A DNA stretch of 64,000 bases from Bin80 sp965261255 (GTDB taxonomy: Bacteria; Bacteroidota; Rhodothermia; Rhodothermales; Bin80). The translations under genes and the position numbers were made by a program. Location: contig CBDHCQ010000004.1 in NCBI GenBank assembly GCA_965261255.1, positions 2,418,001-2,482,000 on the forward strand, in the 5' to 3' direction. This document shows, piece after piece, positions 27,589-35,989 of this stretch; within the stretch, counting starts at the first letter, position 1, and each line of letters begins with the position of its first letter. The notes beneath the pieces are model-generated. The model was not told where the DNA came from and did no database searches. It saw nothing but the letters and a program-made list of their open reading frames with translations.

Positions 27589-27590
27589 AA

Positions 27591-30071
27591 TTACCCTCTA
27601 TTCCTCCGAAAATATCCATAGCCAGCAAACCCGAGAAAAATCAATATCAACCCGTATACAAAAATCGTAGAAATCGCACTGATTCTTTTGCCCCAGATGT
27701 GGCTTGCGGGGTCAAAGTTCATCTCGAGGGTATGTCTTCCGGCAGGAATGGCAACCGCGCGTAATAGGTAATTCGCTCTATGTATAGGTACGCTTTCCCC
27801 GTTCAACGTAGCCGTCCAGCCTGCCGGGTAGTAGACCTCACTGACGACCAACAGGCGCGGCTCGTCTGTTTCCACTTCATAGGTGATTCGTCGAGGCCCA
27901 TGATTGAGTGTATTAACGATTACCGTACTGGACGAATCAATGGGAGCCACCGCTTCTTCAATTGGCGCAGACAGTACCGCGGTTACCGCTGGATCGAAAT
28001 CGGAGTCCCGAATGCGAAGCATCGCTTCACTTGGATCTACTATAACATCTGTCTGCCCGACAAGGTATGCCCGCGGGAGCACATCCAGATTTTCGTAGAC
28101 GCTGAAACCGGATCCCGAACCATAGTAGACACTTGAGGTCCCACTAACAGGCGCCTGCGACAGGATGTATCGAACATTCATCATGTCGAGAGCATTCTCG
28201 TTCGGCGTAGCAGTGTTGAGATCCATGAGAATATTATCCAGGAAATCCTGATACAAACGTAATTTGACCGCGCTATAACCCCCAAGTGACTCGTGATGGA
28301 ATGATGGACGCCCTAATCCAGTCTGATCCTGGCTTTCGAGTGACAGCACACGGAACTGCCCCTCCTGTTCAAGTATGTACTCATCTACATCCAACGTTGT
28401 TATGCGCTGAGCAGGATTCTTCGAAATGCTGAGATCCTCAGTATTCAAGTACCTGCGCGCTACTCCCCCTAAATCAAGAACTACCAAAAGCACAAGGAGG
28501 CCCTGAAATACCCAACTTGACAATTTTCCGCGACGGACAGCCAGTAATGCTATAATTGTCAGTGCCACAAATAGCAACGAGCGCTTCACATCTGCCATAA
28601 AAGCATCTCTACGCGGAACTACAAGTTGCTCGGATAGAAGCCGCTCTGCAGCTGCAACTACCTGAGGATCCGTTGGACTGCGCTGGTTGGATTGAGCCAC
28701 ATATGTTATCACTTGTTGACGCTCTCCCTCACGCTGGAAATCAAACAGCGACCCCCCGGTTGCTAGCAGAAGCAATAACAGGCCACCAGTCACACCACAT
28801 ATGATATGGATGGTACGCCATTTTACGCGTTCGGCGGCGACAGATACTTCACGGCGCACAACATAGGAGAGGCCAAGAGCTGAGAGAATCGCCAGAACCA
28901 ATACCACTGCAATCAGCCAGGTTTCGGGGACTCGGAAGGCATTGAACAGGGGAAAGTAATTGAACATAGCACGATTCAACACTCCGAAGTGGTCCCCAAG
29001 GGAGAATAGAATCATCAGGCCGCCGGCAATGCCCAGTGATATTGCAAGGCGTGAACGAATGCGCCATGCAGCCAGGACAGCAAGGAGCAAGGCTATACTG
29101 CCTGCATAATGGGGGCCGCCCGTAAAGGGCTTGGTTCCCCAATAATATGTGCCTCCACCATAAGCATCTGCCACCAACAACGTTAACAGTTCTCCCGGAC
29201 TTTGACTCCACCGCATAGCATAGTCCCAGGTCAATCCACCTGCCTCTCCACCAGAAGACATGCCCCGTATACTGTATTCCTTATACTCAATCATGGGCCA
29301 GTAATGCTCAGCCACCATGAGGAGTGCAAGTGCTGACCCCATAGCCAGCAATCCTGTCGACTTCAGGAACGCAAGCGACCTTTTTTGCCGCCACGCCTCA
29401 ATGGCCAGCACAATCCACCAGACAACAGCTATAAAGGTGACGTAGTACGTAATCTGCACATGCCCCGCACGCAGGTTCGCCGCCAACGCAACGGCAAACA
29501 ATAAGCCGGCCATTAGGCTTGGTTTTCGCATTCCATAGATAAACGCTAGGAGCAGCCACGGCGCGAAGGCCAGCGCGACGAACTTGGTATTATGTCCAGC
29601 CACAAGAATGACGGGCAAATAGGTCGTCATGCAGTATACACAGGCCGCGAACAGTGAACTTAGCGTATCGCGTGTCAAGTACCAGACAAGGATGTAGGCC
29701 CCCATAAGCATGAAAATTACATGCGAAAAAGGCCATGATATCCGTCGGATCGCACGGGGGATTTCGTCTACTTGGGGGACTAGTGCAGGCGGGGAAACAT
29801 TATACCCCGGCATACCGGCAAACATGTTGGCGGCCCATAACGGCTCTTCACCGGTTTCCTCACGGTGCTCAAACATGCTTTGGGCGGCGGCTCTCCACTG
29901 AACAGTATCGCCTCCTACCAAGCTCCTGCCACTGAAAAGAGTAGGCCAGCAGAAATACACGGCAACCATCAGCAACGCGAGTGCACAGACCGTGTGCTGG
30001 AAAAGAGGGGGTTGCGCCGCCCACCATGACCGTGTCCCCTGGGAATAACTCGTCGCTTTTAATCTGGCCAT
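27591..30071 (-). CDS. YfhO-family polytopic membrane protein
   Basis: The 826-aa protein has an N-terminal set of about twelve hydrophobic helices, a large extracytoplasmic loop near residues 480-760, and a final helix (FVYGLILIFLGFAGYGYF). GGDTVQWRAAAQ near residue 55, AGHNTKFVALAFAPWLLLA and the C-terminal HRANYLLRAVAIPAGRHTLEM block are typical of the YfhO family (PF09586). Known relatives act in glycosylation of cell-wall or lipid-linked polymers. It starts 9 bp after the gatC stop on the same strand, so it may share that transcript. Confidence 0.9.
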   Translation of the reverse strand: MARLKATSYSQGTRSWWAAQPPLFQHTVCALALLMVAVYFCWPTLFSGRSLVGGDTVQWRAAAQSMFEHREETGEEPLWAANMFAGMPGYNVSPPALVPQVDEIPRAIRRISWPFSHVIFMLMGAYILVWYLTRDTLSSLFAACVYCMTTYLPVILVAGHNTKFVALAFAPWLLLAFIYGMRKPSLMAGLLFAVALAANLRAGHVQITYYVTFIAVVWWIVLAIEAWRQKRSLAFLKSTGLLAMGSALALLMVAEHYWPMIEYKEYSIRGMSSGGEAGGLTWDYAMRWSQSPGELLTLLVADAYGGGTYYWGTKPFTGGPHYAGSIALLLAVLAAWRIRSRLAISLGIAGGLMILFSLGDHFGVLNRAMFNYFPLFNAFRVPETWLIAVVLVLAILSALGLSYVVRREVSVAAERVKWRTIHIICGVTGGLLLLLLATGGSLFDFQREGERQQVITYVAQSNQRSPTDPQVVAAAERLLSEQLVVPRRDAFMADVKRSLLFVALTIIALLAVRRGKLSSWVFQGLLVLLVVLDLGGVARRYLNTEDLSISKNPAQRITTLDVDEYILEQEGQFRVLSLESQDQTGLGRPSFHHESLGGYSAVKLRLYQDFLDNILMDLNTATPNENALDMMNVRYILSQAPVSGTSSVYYGSGSGFSVYENLDVLPRAYLVGQTDVIVDPSEAMLRIRDSDFDPAVTAVLSAPIEEAVAPIDSSSTVIVNTLNHGPRRITYEVETDEPRLLVVSEVYYPAGWTATLNGESVPIHRANYLLRAVAIPAGRHTLEMNFDPASHIWGKRISAISTIFVYGLILIFLGFAGYGYFRRNRG

Positions 30072-30080
30072 AAACGGACG

Positions 30081-30368
30081 CTATCCAATGACCTTTGGCA
30101 CTCTGAAATATTCTCCATCCGTATCCGGCGCATTCTTGAGGGCATCTTCTTGACTGATACGCTTTTCAACGGAGTCAGTACGCATATCATGTGCGAGATC
30201 CAGCACATGCGTCATGGGTTCAACTTCCGAAGTGTCTAACTCATTGAGCATATCCATGTAGTCAAGTATGCGGCTCATGTCGCCGGCCAGAACTTCCTCT
30301 TCCTCCTCAGTGAATTCCAGACGGGCCAACTTGGCAATATGACGAACCTCCTCCTTTGATATAGCCAT
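30081..30368 (-). CDS. gatC: Aspartyl/glutamyl-tRNA(Asn/Gln) amidotransferase subunit C
   Basis: Small subunit of the GatCAB amidotransferase, which makes Gln-tRNA(Gln) or Asn-tRNA(Asn) by transamidation. The 95-aa protein from ATG 30368 (ISKEEVRHIAKLARLEFTEEE...) has the whole family length, ending in EYFRVPKVIG. An earlier frame start adds 29 residues unlike the family and is rejected. gatA and gatB are not in the window, so the complex is encoded at several sites. Encoded 9 bp before the YfhO gene. Confidence 0.94.
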   Translation of the reverse strand: MAISKEEVRHIAKLARLEFTEEEEEVLAGDMSRILDYMDMLNELDTSEVEPMTHVLDLAHDMRTDSVEKRISQEDALKNAPDTDGEYFRVPKVIG

Positions 30369-30755
30369 TAACCGTGCGTTAAAACAACTCACAAGCGTAC
30401 GGTAGCCCCCGTTTCCTGTTCCATAACTCCCTGCTCCGAATCCAAGAATAAGCACCGTACAAGGAGTGTACGAAAGGTAGCAGAAGCTCCTCAGATCTCC
30501 CCTAGTGTGAATAATCAGTTTCGCTGAGTACCCAACACGGTCATGAAATCACAAAGGACAACACGGACCCGGTGTGCTATATAACGCGGGACTGCCCCAG
30601 GACACATGCGTACACAGCGCGCATTCGTATCGCCAATCCTGGCCTCCTTCGCATTTATTGGGTCTGAGACCACAACTTCATTACGCGGCGCAGCAAATCC
30701 CGTGTTATCTTTGTGAATACTGATTCGGCCTCTTCTACTGAGATTTATCGTATCT
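30369..30755. other. Divergent region between gatC and the barrel gene
   Basis: No gene is supported; a 127-codon minus-strand frame overlapping the barrel gene has no family features. The TATCTTTG element at 30706-30713 is the only signal I see. Confidence 0.5.
30706..30713 (+). promoter_or_regulatory. Bacteroidota-type -7 element before the barrel gene
   Basis: TATCTTTG is an exact TAnnTTTG match, 43 bp before the ATG at 30756, giving a leader of about 36 nt. The -33 region is weak. The same element occurs before murA. Confidence 0.35.
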
Positions 30756-31400
30756 ATGCAGAACCCTAGATTGCTGCTGTTACTGTCCGTTGCGCTGTTG
30801 CTGGCTGCCCCCTCAAATGCACAACGCATAACGGGCGCGATAAAACTTGGCATGGCGCAAACCACATTTTCCGGTGACCTCGCCTCCGGTACAACCACAT
30901 GGGAAAATGTTTCCGGTCTTGTGGCTGGAGGATCTGCTGAACTAAGTATTGTTAGAGGCCTCAGCGCAGTTGGAGAAGTGCTCTATTTTCGGATGGGTGC
31001 AAAAACCCGGGTACAGTACAATGACTTCCCCGGAATACTGACCAGTAGATCATCTTACCTCACGTTTCCAATCCTGGGGCAATTCCGGTTTGAATCTTCG
31101 GGAATTGTCAGACCGCGGATTTTTCTCGGAGGAGCGGCTTTGTTTGCTCTGGAATCAGTAATCCTTGCGGAGTCCACCGCTGATGGACAAATCTTTATTG
31201 AGGAGGACGAATCAATCGAGACTTTTGATTATGGCCTCATGTTCGGGGCAGGCCTGGATCTGTATCTGGCCAGTCAGCGCTTCACAATTGAAGCCCGATC
31301 TTATCGAGGCCGCAATGATGTGACCAAACCCCACTCTGAAACCGGCGACTCCGTACTGACTAACCAGGGGTGGACGATCATGCTTGGCATGCTCTTCTAG
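30756..31400 (+). CDS. Outer-membrane beta-barrel protein (PF13568-like)
   Basis: The 214-aa protein begins with a signal peptide (LLLLLSVALLLAAPSNAQ) and then alternating hydrophobic strands (ITGAIKLGMAQTTF, GGSAELSIVRGLSAVGEVLYF), ending with QGWTIMLGMLF. This is the layout of small PorT/OMP_b-brl_2 barrels of the Bacteroidota. No ligand or partner can be named. It is single-gene on its strand; a second barrel of this type is at 61371. Confidence 0.8.
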   Translation: MQNPRLLLLLSVALLLAAPSNAQRITGAIKLGMAQTTFSGDLASGTTTWENVSGLVAGGSAELSIVRGLSAVGEVLYFRMGAKTRVQYNDFPGILTSRSSYLTFPILGQFRFESSGIVRPRIFLGGAALFALESVILAESTADGQIFIEEDESIETFDYGLMFGAGLDLYLASQRFTIEARSYRGRNDVTKPHSETGDSVLTNQGWTIMLGMLF

Positions 31401-31959
31401 CCGAATCCTTATTCGATCGGCCTACTGTACCTACTGCAACTGGGGAACACTGCGTGCGGATTTATTTGCCGAGCAAATGTGAGGGCATCCACAGGTTCAG
31501 CGGCGATGATATCTCGGAACGATTCTGCATTGGCACTTGCTGCATCACTCTAGCACGGTAGCGTTGTATCTAGTAGATCGCATTCATGTCTGTTACGTGC
31601 GGAATCAAGCACGAGGACTATTTTTGCGACCATGAATTTAATAGTTGCATGCAAAAACAGGATGCTTGGAATAGGTCGTAGCAGCAGTTTAGTTGATCTC
31701 ATGGCTGTACCTGCCATCGGCATCCGAGACTGGCGTGGCCGAACGGCGAGGTACAATCGCATCAATAGCCCGGGGACCCGTTAAATTGATTTATTATGTG
31801 CCATCTAATCGGCACAGCTATGGATGTGACATTCATTGCCATGGGAGGTTCTACCGAGAAGACATGGCTTCGTGTATGCTACGCCGAAGTAGATAATATT
31901 GGGTGGAGACCGCGCGAATGCTGAACCGCAGTAAATCTCCAATAGCCCACAGCTCAGGT
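31401..31959. other. 559-bp gene-free convergent region
   Basis: Lies between the barrel gene (plus) and the M28-like gene (minus). Short frames are present on both strands (for example 31550-31765, minus), but they show no signal peptide, family motif or codon pattern that I trust. I find no tRNA or clear terminator. Confidence 0.5.
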
Positions 31960-33138
31960 TTAGTTTCCGTCCCCACGGAATTCGTGATCCAGCGGCAAAC
32001 CGTCAAGCTGTCGGAATACATCGTGGACCTCATCCAATACCGAAGTAATGTAGTCTTCCATTGCCTCTGGTTCATTCATGTTAGGGAAGGAGTATCCCTT
32101 GAGAGCAATATCATCGTTCTCTACACGAACATAACTGTCCTCCTTTTTCCCCAGCGACAGTATGGCAGCGATATTTTGCCGTAACCATATTGGGCGCGCA
32201 AATACCGCATGTAGACTCGCTCCTGTACCCACAGCAACCAGAATAGACCGTCTTGGGAATGCACGGTGTGCACTTCCCGTGGCATACTTTCGAGCGAGCT
32301 CCAGGAGAATTGCCGCAGGAATCCACTGAGAGCTATTTGCCTCGGAAAACACCTCTATGGAACCGGGGTCTATTACGACGACGATCAGCTGCGATGCATA
32401 ACGCGGATCTTGCCCGGCGATGAATCCTAATGCATTTAAGGTGGCTCCATACGTTCGTGCCAGTACCTCAACATCTATCGCACTGGGGAGCGTATACTGT
32501 CTGTCCGATGAAAGCCCTGCAATGCTGTCTGCATCTAGTCCGGATACTTTGGCAAGGGCTTCCGGCGTCACCTGCAGAAGTAGCGCACCGGTACTGTCTG
32601 CGGTTGCTAATCGTCCATGTACGTCCCCTACCGCGATGATAGTGAGCGCCCCACGACTCAAAAGTGTATCAATGCGGTCTGGGATTAGCAACGCCTTCGG
32701 CATCGCTACAGCCATTCCCTCGTGGAATTCATTATTTTCAGCAGAAGCGAGCGTCGTTACGACGTAGTTGCCTGATGCAGATTGAGGATCCGCCCAAAAC
32801 ATTTTGCCCGGATTTTTCACATCACCAAAAGACACGCCGTAGATCACGCGCCTGGGCTCCTGCAATGTGATCGTAAAAGAGTCCCTGAATGCAGGCTGCA
32901 ACCCAGCCATTCGAGCCGTCAAATAATCTCCAACATCTTCTGGTATCCCGGACTCCCCCAAAAGCGCCAACTGACGGGCATCGTCAATCACATTCATCGG
33001 CTGCCATGACGGAGTATCCCGTGCTCCTATCGGGGGATACTCCACGTTGTTAACCGACTGACAACCCGCAAAAAACAGAATGAAAGCTATGTAGCCGTAC
33101 CCTTTCTCCCGGTGACCTCTGCCTGCGAATGCGTTCAT
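31960..33138 (-). CDS. M28 peptidase-like lipoprotein, metal ligands apparently lost
   Basis: A 392-aa predicted lipoprotein (lipobox FFAGC, Cys26). Residues about 135-195 resemble a PA-type insert. Residues 231-330 follow the M28 aminopeptidase order: ATLNALGFIAGQDPRYASQL for the usual N-GxxPG block, VVVIDPGS for the first metal motif, ANSSQWIPAAILLELARKY for the aDDNASG motif and its helix, and RRSILVAVGTGASL for the glutamate motif. In each of the three places the expected His/Asp/Glu ligands are replaced, so it is predicted to be inactive. It follows the GT4 gene by 3 nt. The fold assignment is from pattern only. Confidence 0.65.
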   Translation of the reverse strand: MNAFAGRGHREKGYGYIAFILFFAGCQSVNNVEYPPIGARDTPSWQPMNVIDDARQLALLGESGIPEDVGDYLTARMAGLQPAFRDSFTITLQEPRRVIYGVSFGDVKNPGKMFWADPQSASGNYVVTTLASAENNEFHEGMAVAMPKALLIPDRIDTLLSRGALTIIAVGDVHGRLATADSTGALLLQVTPEALAKVSGLDADSIAGLSSDRQYTLPSAIDVEVLARTYGATLNALGFIAGQDPRYASQLIVVVIDPGSIEVFSEANSSQWIPAAILLELARKYATGSAHRAFPRRSILVAVGTGASLHAVFARPIWLRQNIAAILSLGKKEDSYVRVENDDIALKGYSFPNMNEPEAMEDYITSVLDEVHDVFRQLDGLPLDHEFRGDGN

Positions 33139-33141
33139 GGG

Positions 33142-34278
33142 CTACATCACCGATTCGATAGCATCCAACAGCTGGTCCCATCCCAGGGACTGTTTTTGAC
33201 GCCGAACCCCTGCCGTCAGACCAGCTTGCATGTCGTCCACAAAATATCGCACAATGGCACTGGCCAACGCGGCGGCATCGTTGGGGGGTACAATGAGTCC
33301 GGCTTCCTCGTGAGGCACGATTTCGGCGAGCCCGCCAACATTCGTAGTGATGATCGGAACTTCAAACTGGTATGCAACCTGTGCGACACCACTCTGGGTT
33401 GCCGACAGGTACGGCTGTACCACAACGTCGGCAGCTGCAAAGTAATCAGCTACTTCATCTTTGGGGATGTACTGGTTGACTAACTTCACCTGTTCCTGCA
33501 AGTCAAGCGCTTCCACTTTGTTTCTATAGGGTTCTTCGTCATCGTAGAATTCCCCTGCGACTAATAGGCAGACATCCGGCAGAGCAGCCTGAACTGCCGG
33601 CATGCTGTCCAGAAGCACGTGCAGGCCCTTGTATTGACGGACAAAACCGAAGAAGAGAATCACCGGCGTATCCTTAGCCAGTCCCATTTTTTCGCGTGCT
33701 TCGGCATGGTCTGAGGACTTGCCGAAGCTATCATATACCGGATGTGGCGCGAGGGCACGTGAGCAACTGACCCCTAACTGATCAAGATCCCGATCCACTG
33801 CGGAAGACATCGCAACACACCCTCGCATCGCCCTGAAAAAATAACGACCCAAGACTACATCCCCCGGTCGACGCTCGTGTGGTAGCGCATTATCAACGAC
33901 AACCAGAGACTTGATATTATTGCGTGCAAGAATACGAGCCATGGTACCGAAGACAGGGGCAAAAAATGGTATCCAATAGCGAAAAATGACCACCTCAGCT
34001 CCCAGTTCCTGGATGCGTTTCGCTGTTCCCCACCAGGAAAACGGATTGATGGTATCAATTAGCCGCTCCGCCTCCACTGCGCGCTCTGCCATCGTTCCGG
34101 TTTCGTATTGTGTCCGACCCGGAAACAACAGCGCCGGATACTGGCGAGTAAAGGTGATGGCATGAACCTTATGTCCACGGTCCAGGAGACATGCGGCCAT
34201 GGTTTCAGACAGATGAGCTATACCTCCTCGGTAAGGGTACATCGGTCCAACCAGTACAATTCGACGGCTATCAGCCAT
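33142..34278 (-). CDS. Glycosyltransferase family 4 protein
   Basis: A 378-aa GT-B enzyme. The N-terminal VLVGPMYPYRGGIAHLSETMA is the sugar-acceptor-side block, and the C-terminal FFGFVRQYKGLHVLLDSMP, YIPKDEVADYFAAADVVVQPY and AGLIVPPNDAAALA contain the donor-binding features of GT4. It lies 3 nt before the M28-like lipoprotein gene and forms a two-gene unit with it. It differs from the GT4 at 23110 and does not look like a recent duplicate. The acceptor is unknown. Confidence 0.9.
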   Translation of the reverse strand: MADSRRIVLVGPMYPYRGGIAHLSETMAACLLDRGHKVHAITFTRQYPALLFPGRTQYETGTMAERAVEAERLIDTINPFSWWGTAKRIQELGAEVVIFRYWIPFFAPVFGTMARILARNNIKSLVVVDNALPHERRPGDVVLGRYFFRAMRGCVAMSSAVDRDLDQLGVSCSRALAPHPVYDSFGKSSDHAEAREKMGLAKDTPVILFFGFVRQYKGLHVLLDSMPAVQAALPDVCLLVAGEFYDDEEPYRNKVEALDLQEQVKLVNQYIPKDEVADYFAAADVVVQPYLSATQSGVAQVAYQFEVPIITTNVGGLAEIVPHEEAGLIVPPNDAAALASAIVRYFVDDMQAGLTAGVRRQKQSLGWDQLLDAIESVM

Positions 34279-34926
34279 TACCTGCCTGCCCCAGACAGTG
34301 AAATTCCAGGAATTATATCAAAACTGGTTATTCGTGATCCTTGGCCCAGACTGCCTTTCATGAGGATTCGGTTATTATACAGACTCGGCACCGATAGAGC
34401 TTCTCGTGTTGCTATTCCTTTCATCATTGTATGCATGCCAGGATCAATACGCCTGCAAGAATTGCCTAATGCTCCTGTAATTCTCTTCACATAGGATCAG
34501 CGACCTCCCCTGTTACCTGCAGTGTCAGCGCTCACATTGATCGTTTTGAGGTCCACCAACTTTCACTATGCGTTCCGATCAGCAAACGCGCTGAATCGTC
34601 TGTGCGATCCTATACCAAAGTGCTTGAATCCTTTTCGTTGCGTCCATAAAGCGCTTAAGTCGCTATTAGCTGAACAATCGTTATTGGATGGGTGTCGCAC
34701 CCACGAGAAAGAAGCGCCTTTCCATGGCGAACCAAGAATCTCAAATCTGCGACACTCTTTCTCCATAGAGACCTAAATCTCTAGCCCCCAAAAACCACAG
34801 CGATTCCCCATCATAGAAACAAAATAGGAATATTCGGAGCGCTGAGAGGAGGCAACAGCTTCAGAAAAGATAAGTTCACAGCTTGTTTACCAAATATCGG
34901 ATAGCTTACGAGCCTCCATTTGAACA
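34279..34926. other. 648-bp gene-free divergent region
   Basis: Lies between the GT4 gene and the BtuF-like gene. The longest frames (128 codons at 34108-34494, 84 codons at 34522-34776, plus) have no recognisable feature; the first is mostly antisense to the GT4 gene. I see no tRNA, no strong hairpin and no clear promoter. Confidence 0.5.
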
Positions 34927-35862
34927 GTGAGCATCGTGAATCACCGTATTGTGTCTCTCATTGCAAGTGCCACAGAGATCATATGTGCTCTAGGGTTTGA
35001 ATCAAGCCTCATCGGCAGATCCCATGAGTGTGACTACCCGCGAACGATTGAGCATATCCCAGTATGCTCATCCTCAAAGATCCTGACGGAATCTTCCAGT
35101 GCCGAGATTGACGATCAAGTTCGAACGATTGTCAGAGACGGCCTGTCTGTGTACAAAGTAGACTCCAAGCTGTTAGACAAACTCTCGCCCAGTGTAATCG
35201 TCACACAAACCCAGTGTGACGTTTGTGCCGTGAGCCTCAGTGACGTGGAAAAGGCAGTATGCGAATTAGTGAGTTCGGCGCCTGCGATTGTTTCACTTGA
35301 ACCGATGTCACTCAGCGATATCTGGACAGATATCCAAACTGTAGCCGACGCCTTGGGGGATTCAAGGAGCGGTAGAGAGCTTGTGTCAAGTCTTAAGAGT
35401 CGGCTTCAATCATTACGTCTCAAAGCGCAACAAATGCCCCACCGGCCTACGATAGCCTGCATTGAGTGGACGGATCCACTTATGATCGCTGCCAACTGGG
35501 TTCCCGAACTGATAGATTGTGCCGGAGGTGTCAGTCTTCTAAATAAGCCAGGAATTCACTCAGAGTACCTTTCGCTAGACGAGCTTGCTACGTCCGAGCC
35601 GGAAGTGATTGCCATCATGCCTTGCGGATTTGATATTGACCGTTCTCTGCGCGAGATGAAATCGCTCACTTCAAGCCCCCAGTGGAAGAACCTTCCCGCT
35701 GTACGGAATGCGCGTGTCTATGTCACGGACGGGAATCAGTATTTTAATCGTCCTGGCCCGCGGGTCGTGGAATCAGCAGAGATTCTTTCGGAATGTCTGC
35801 ACCCCGGTTATTTTGATTTCGGGCACCGGGGAACGGGATGGATCCCCTGGAGACCAGACTGA
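34927..35862 (+). CDS. BtuF-like cobalamin-binding protein (no signal peptide)
   Basis: The 311-aa protein opens with RIVSLIASATEIICALGFESSLIGRSHECDYP, the usual start of the cobalamin-binding ABC substrate-protein fold. It continues with TQTQCDVCAVS, LEPMSLSDIW and GGVSLLNKPGIHSEYLSLDEL. No signal peptide or lipobox is visible with the GTG start at 34927 or the next GTG at 34936, so it may be cytoplasmic, as in several annotated relatives. No BtuC/BtuD transporter genes flank it. Binding of cobalamin is family-based. Confidence 0.82.
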   Translation: MSIVNHRIVSLIASATEIICALGFESSLIGRSHECDYPRTIEHIPVCSSSKILTESSSAEIDDQVRTIVRDGLSVYKVDSKLLDKLSPSVIVTQTQCDVCAVSLSDVEKAVCELVSSAPAIVSLEPMSLSDIWTDIQTVADALGDSRSGRELVSSLKSRLQSLRLKAQQMPHRPTIACIEWTDPLMIAANWVPELIDCAGGVSLLNKPGIHSEYLSLDELATSEPEVIAIMPCGFDIDRSLREMKSLTSSPQWKNLPAVRNARVYVTDGNQYFNRPGPRVVESAEILSECLHPGYFDFGHRGTGWIPWRPD

Positions 35863-35989
35863 ATCTTGGTAGGCCGGCATTCATGTCTGGCCGAGATTGT
35901 GTCCGTAGTGTCCCATGGGGTCCAAGGGGAATTATATGAGTGCTCAGCCAGCCAGCAAGTAGAGTTCGGTGCCGAATATATCTGCACAC

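Larger units (their letters stand above)
27106..27590. other. 485-bp gene-free convergent region, possibly decayed
   Basis: Lies between the convergent permease and YfhO genes. It contains the perfect tandem repeat at 27173-27200 and hairpins near 27404-27430 and 27538-27588. Frame-shifted fragments with protein-like composition (for example a stretch reading LLELLYAPSEEIIPDQ near 27360) suggest a decayed coding sequence, but I cannot name the parent. Confidence 0.4.
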
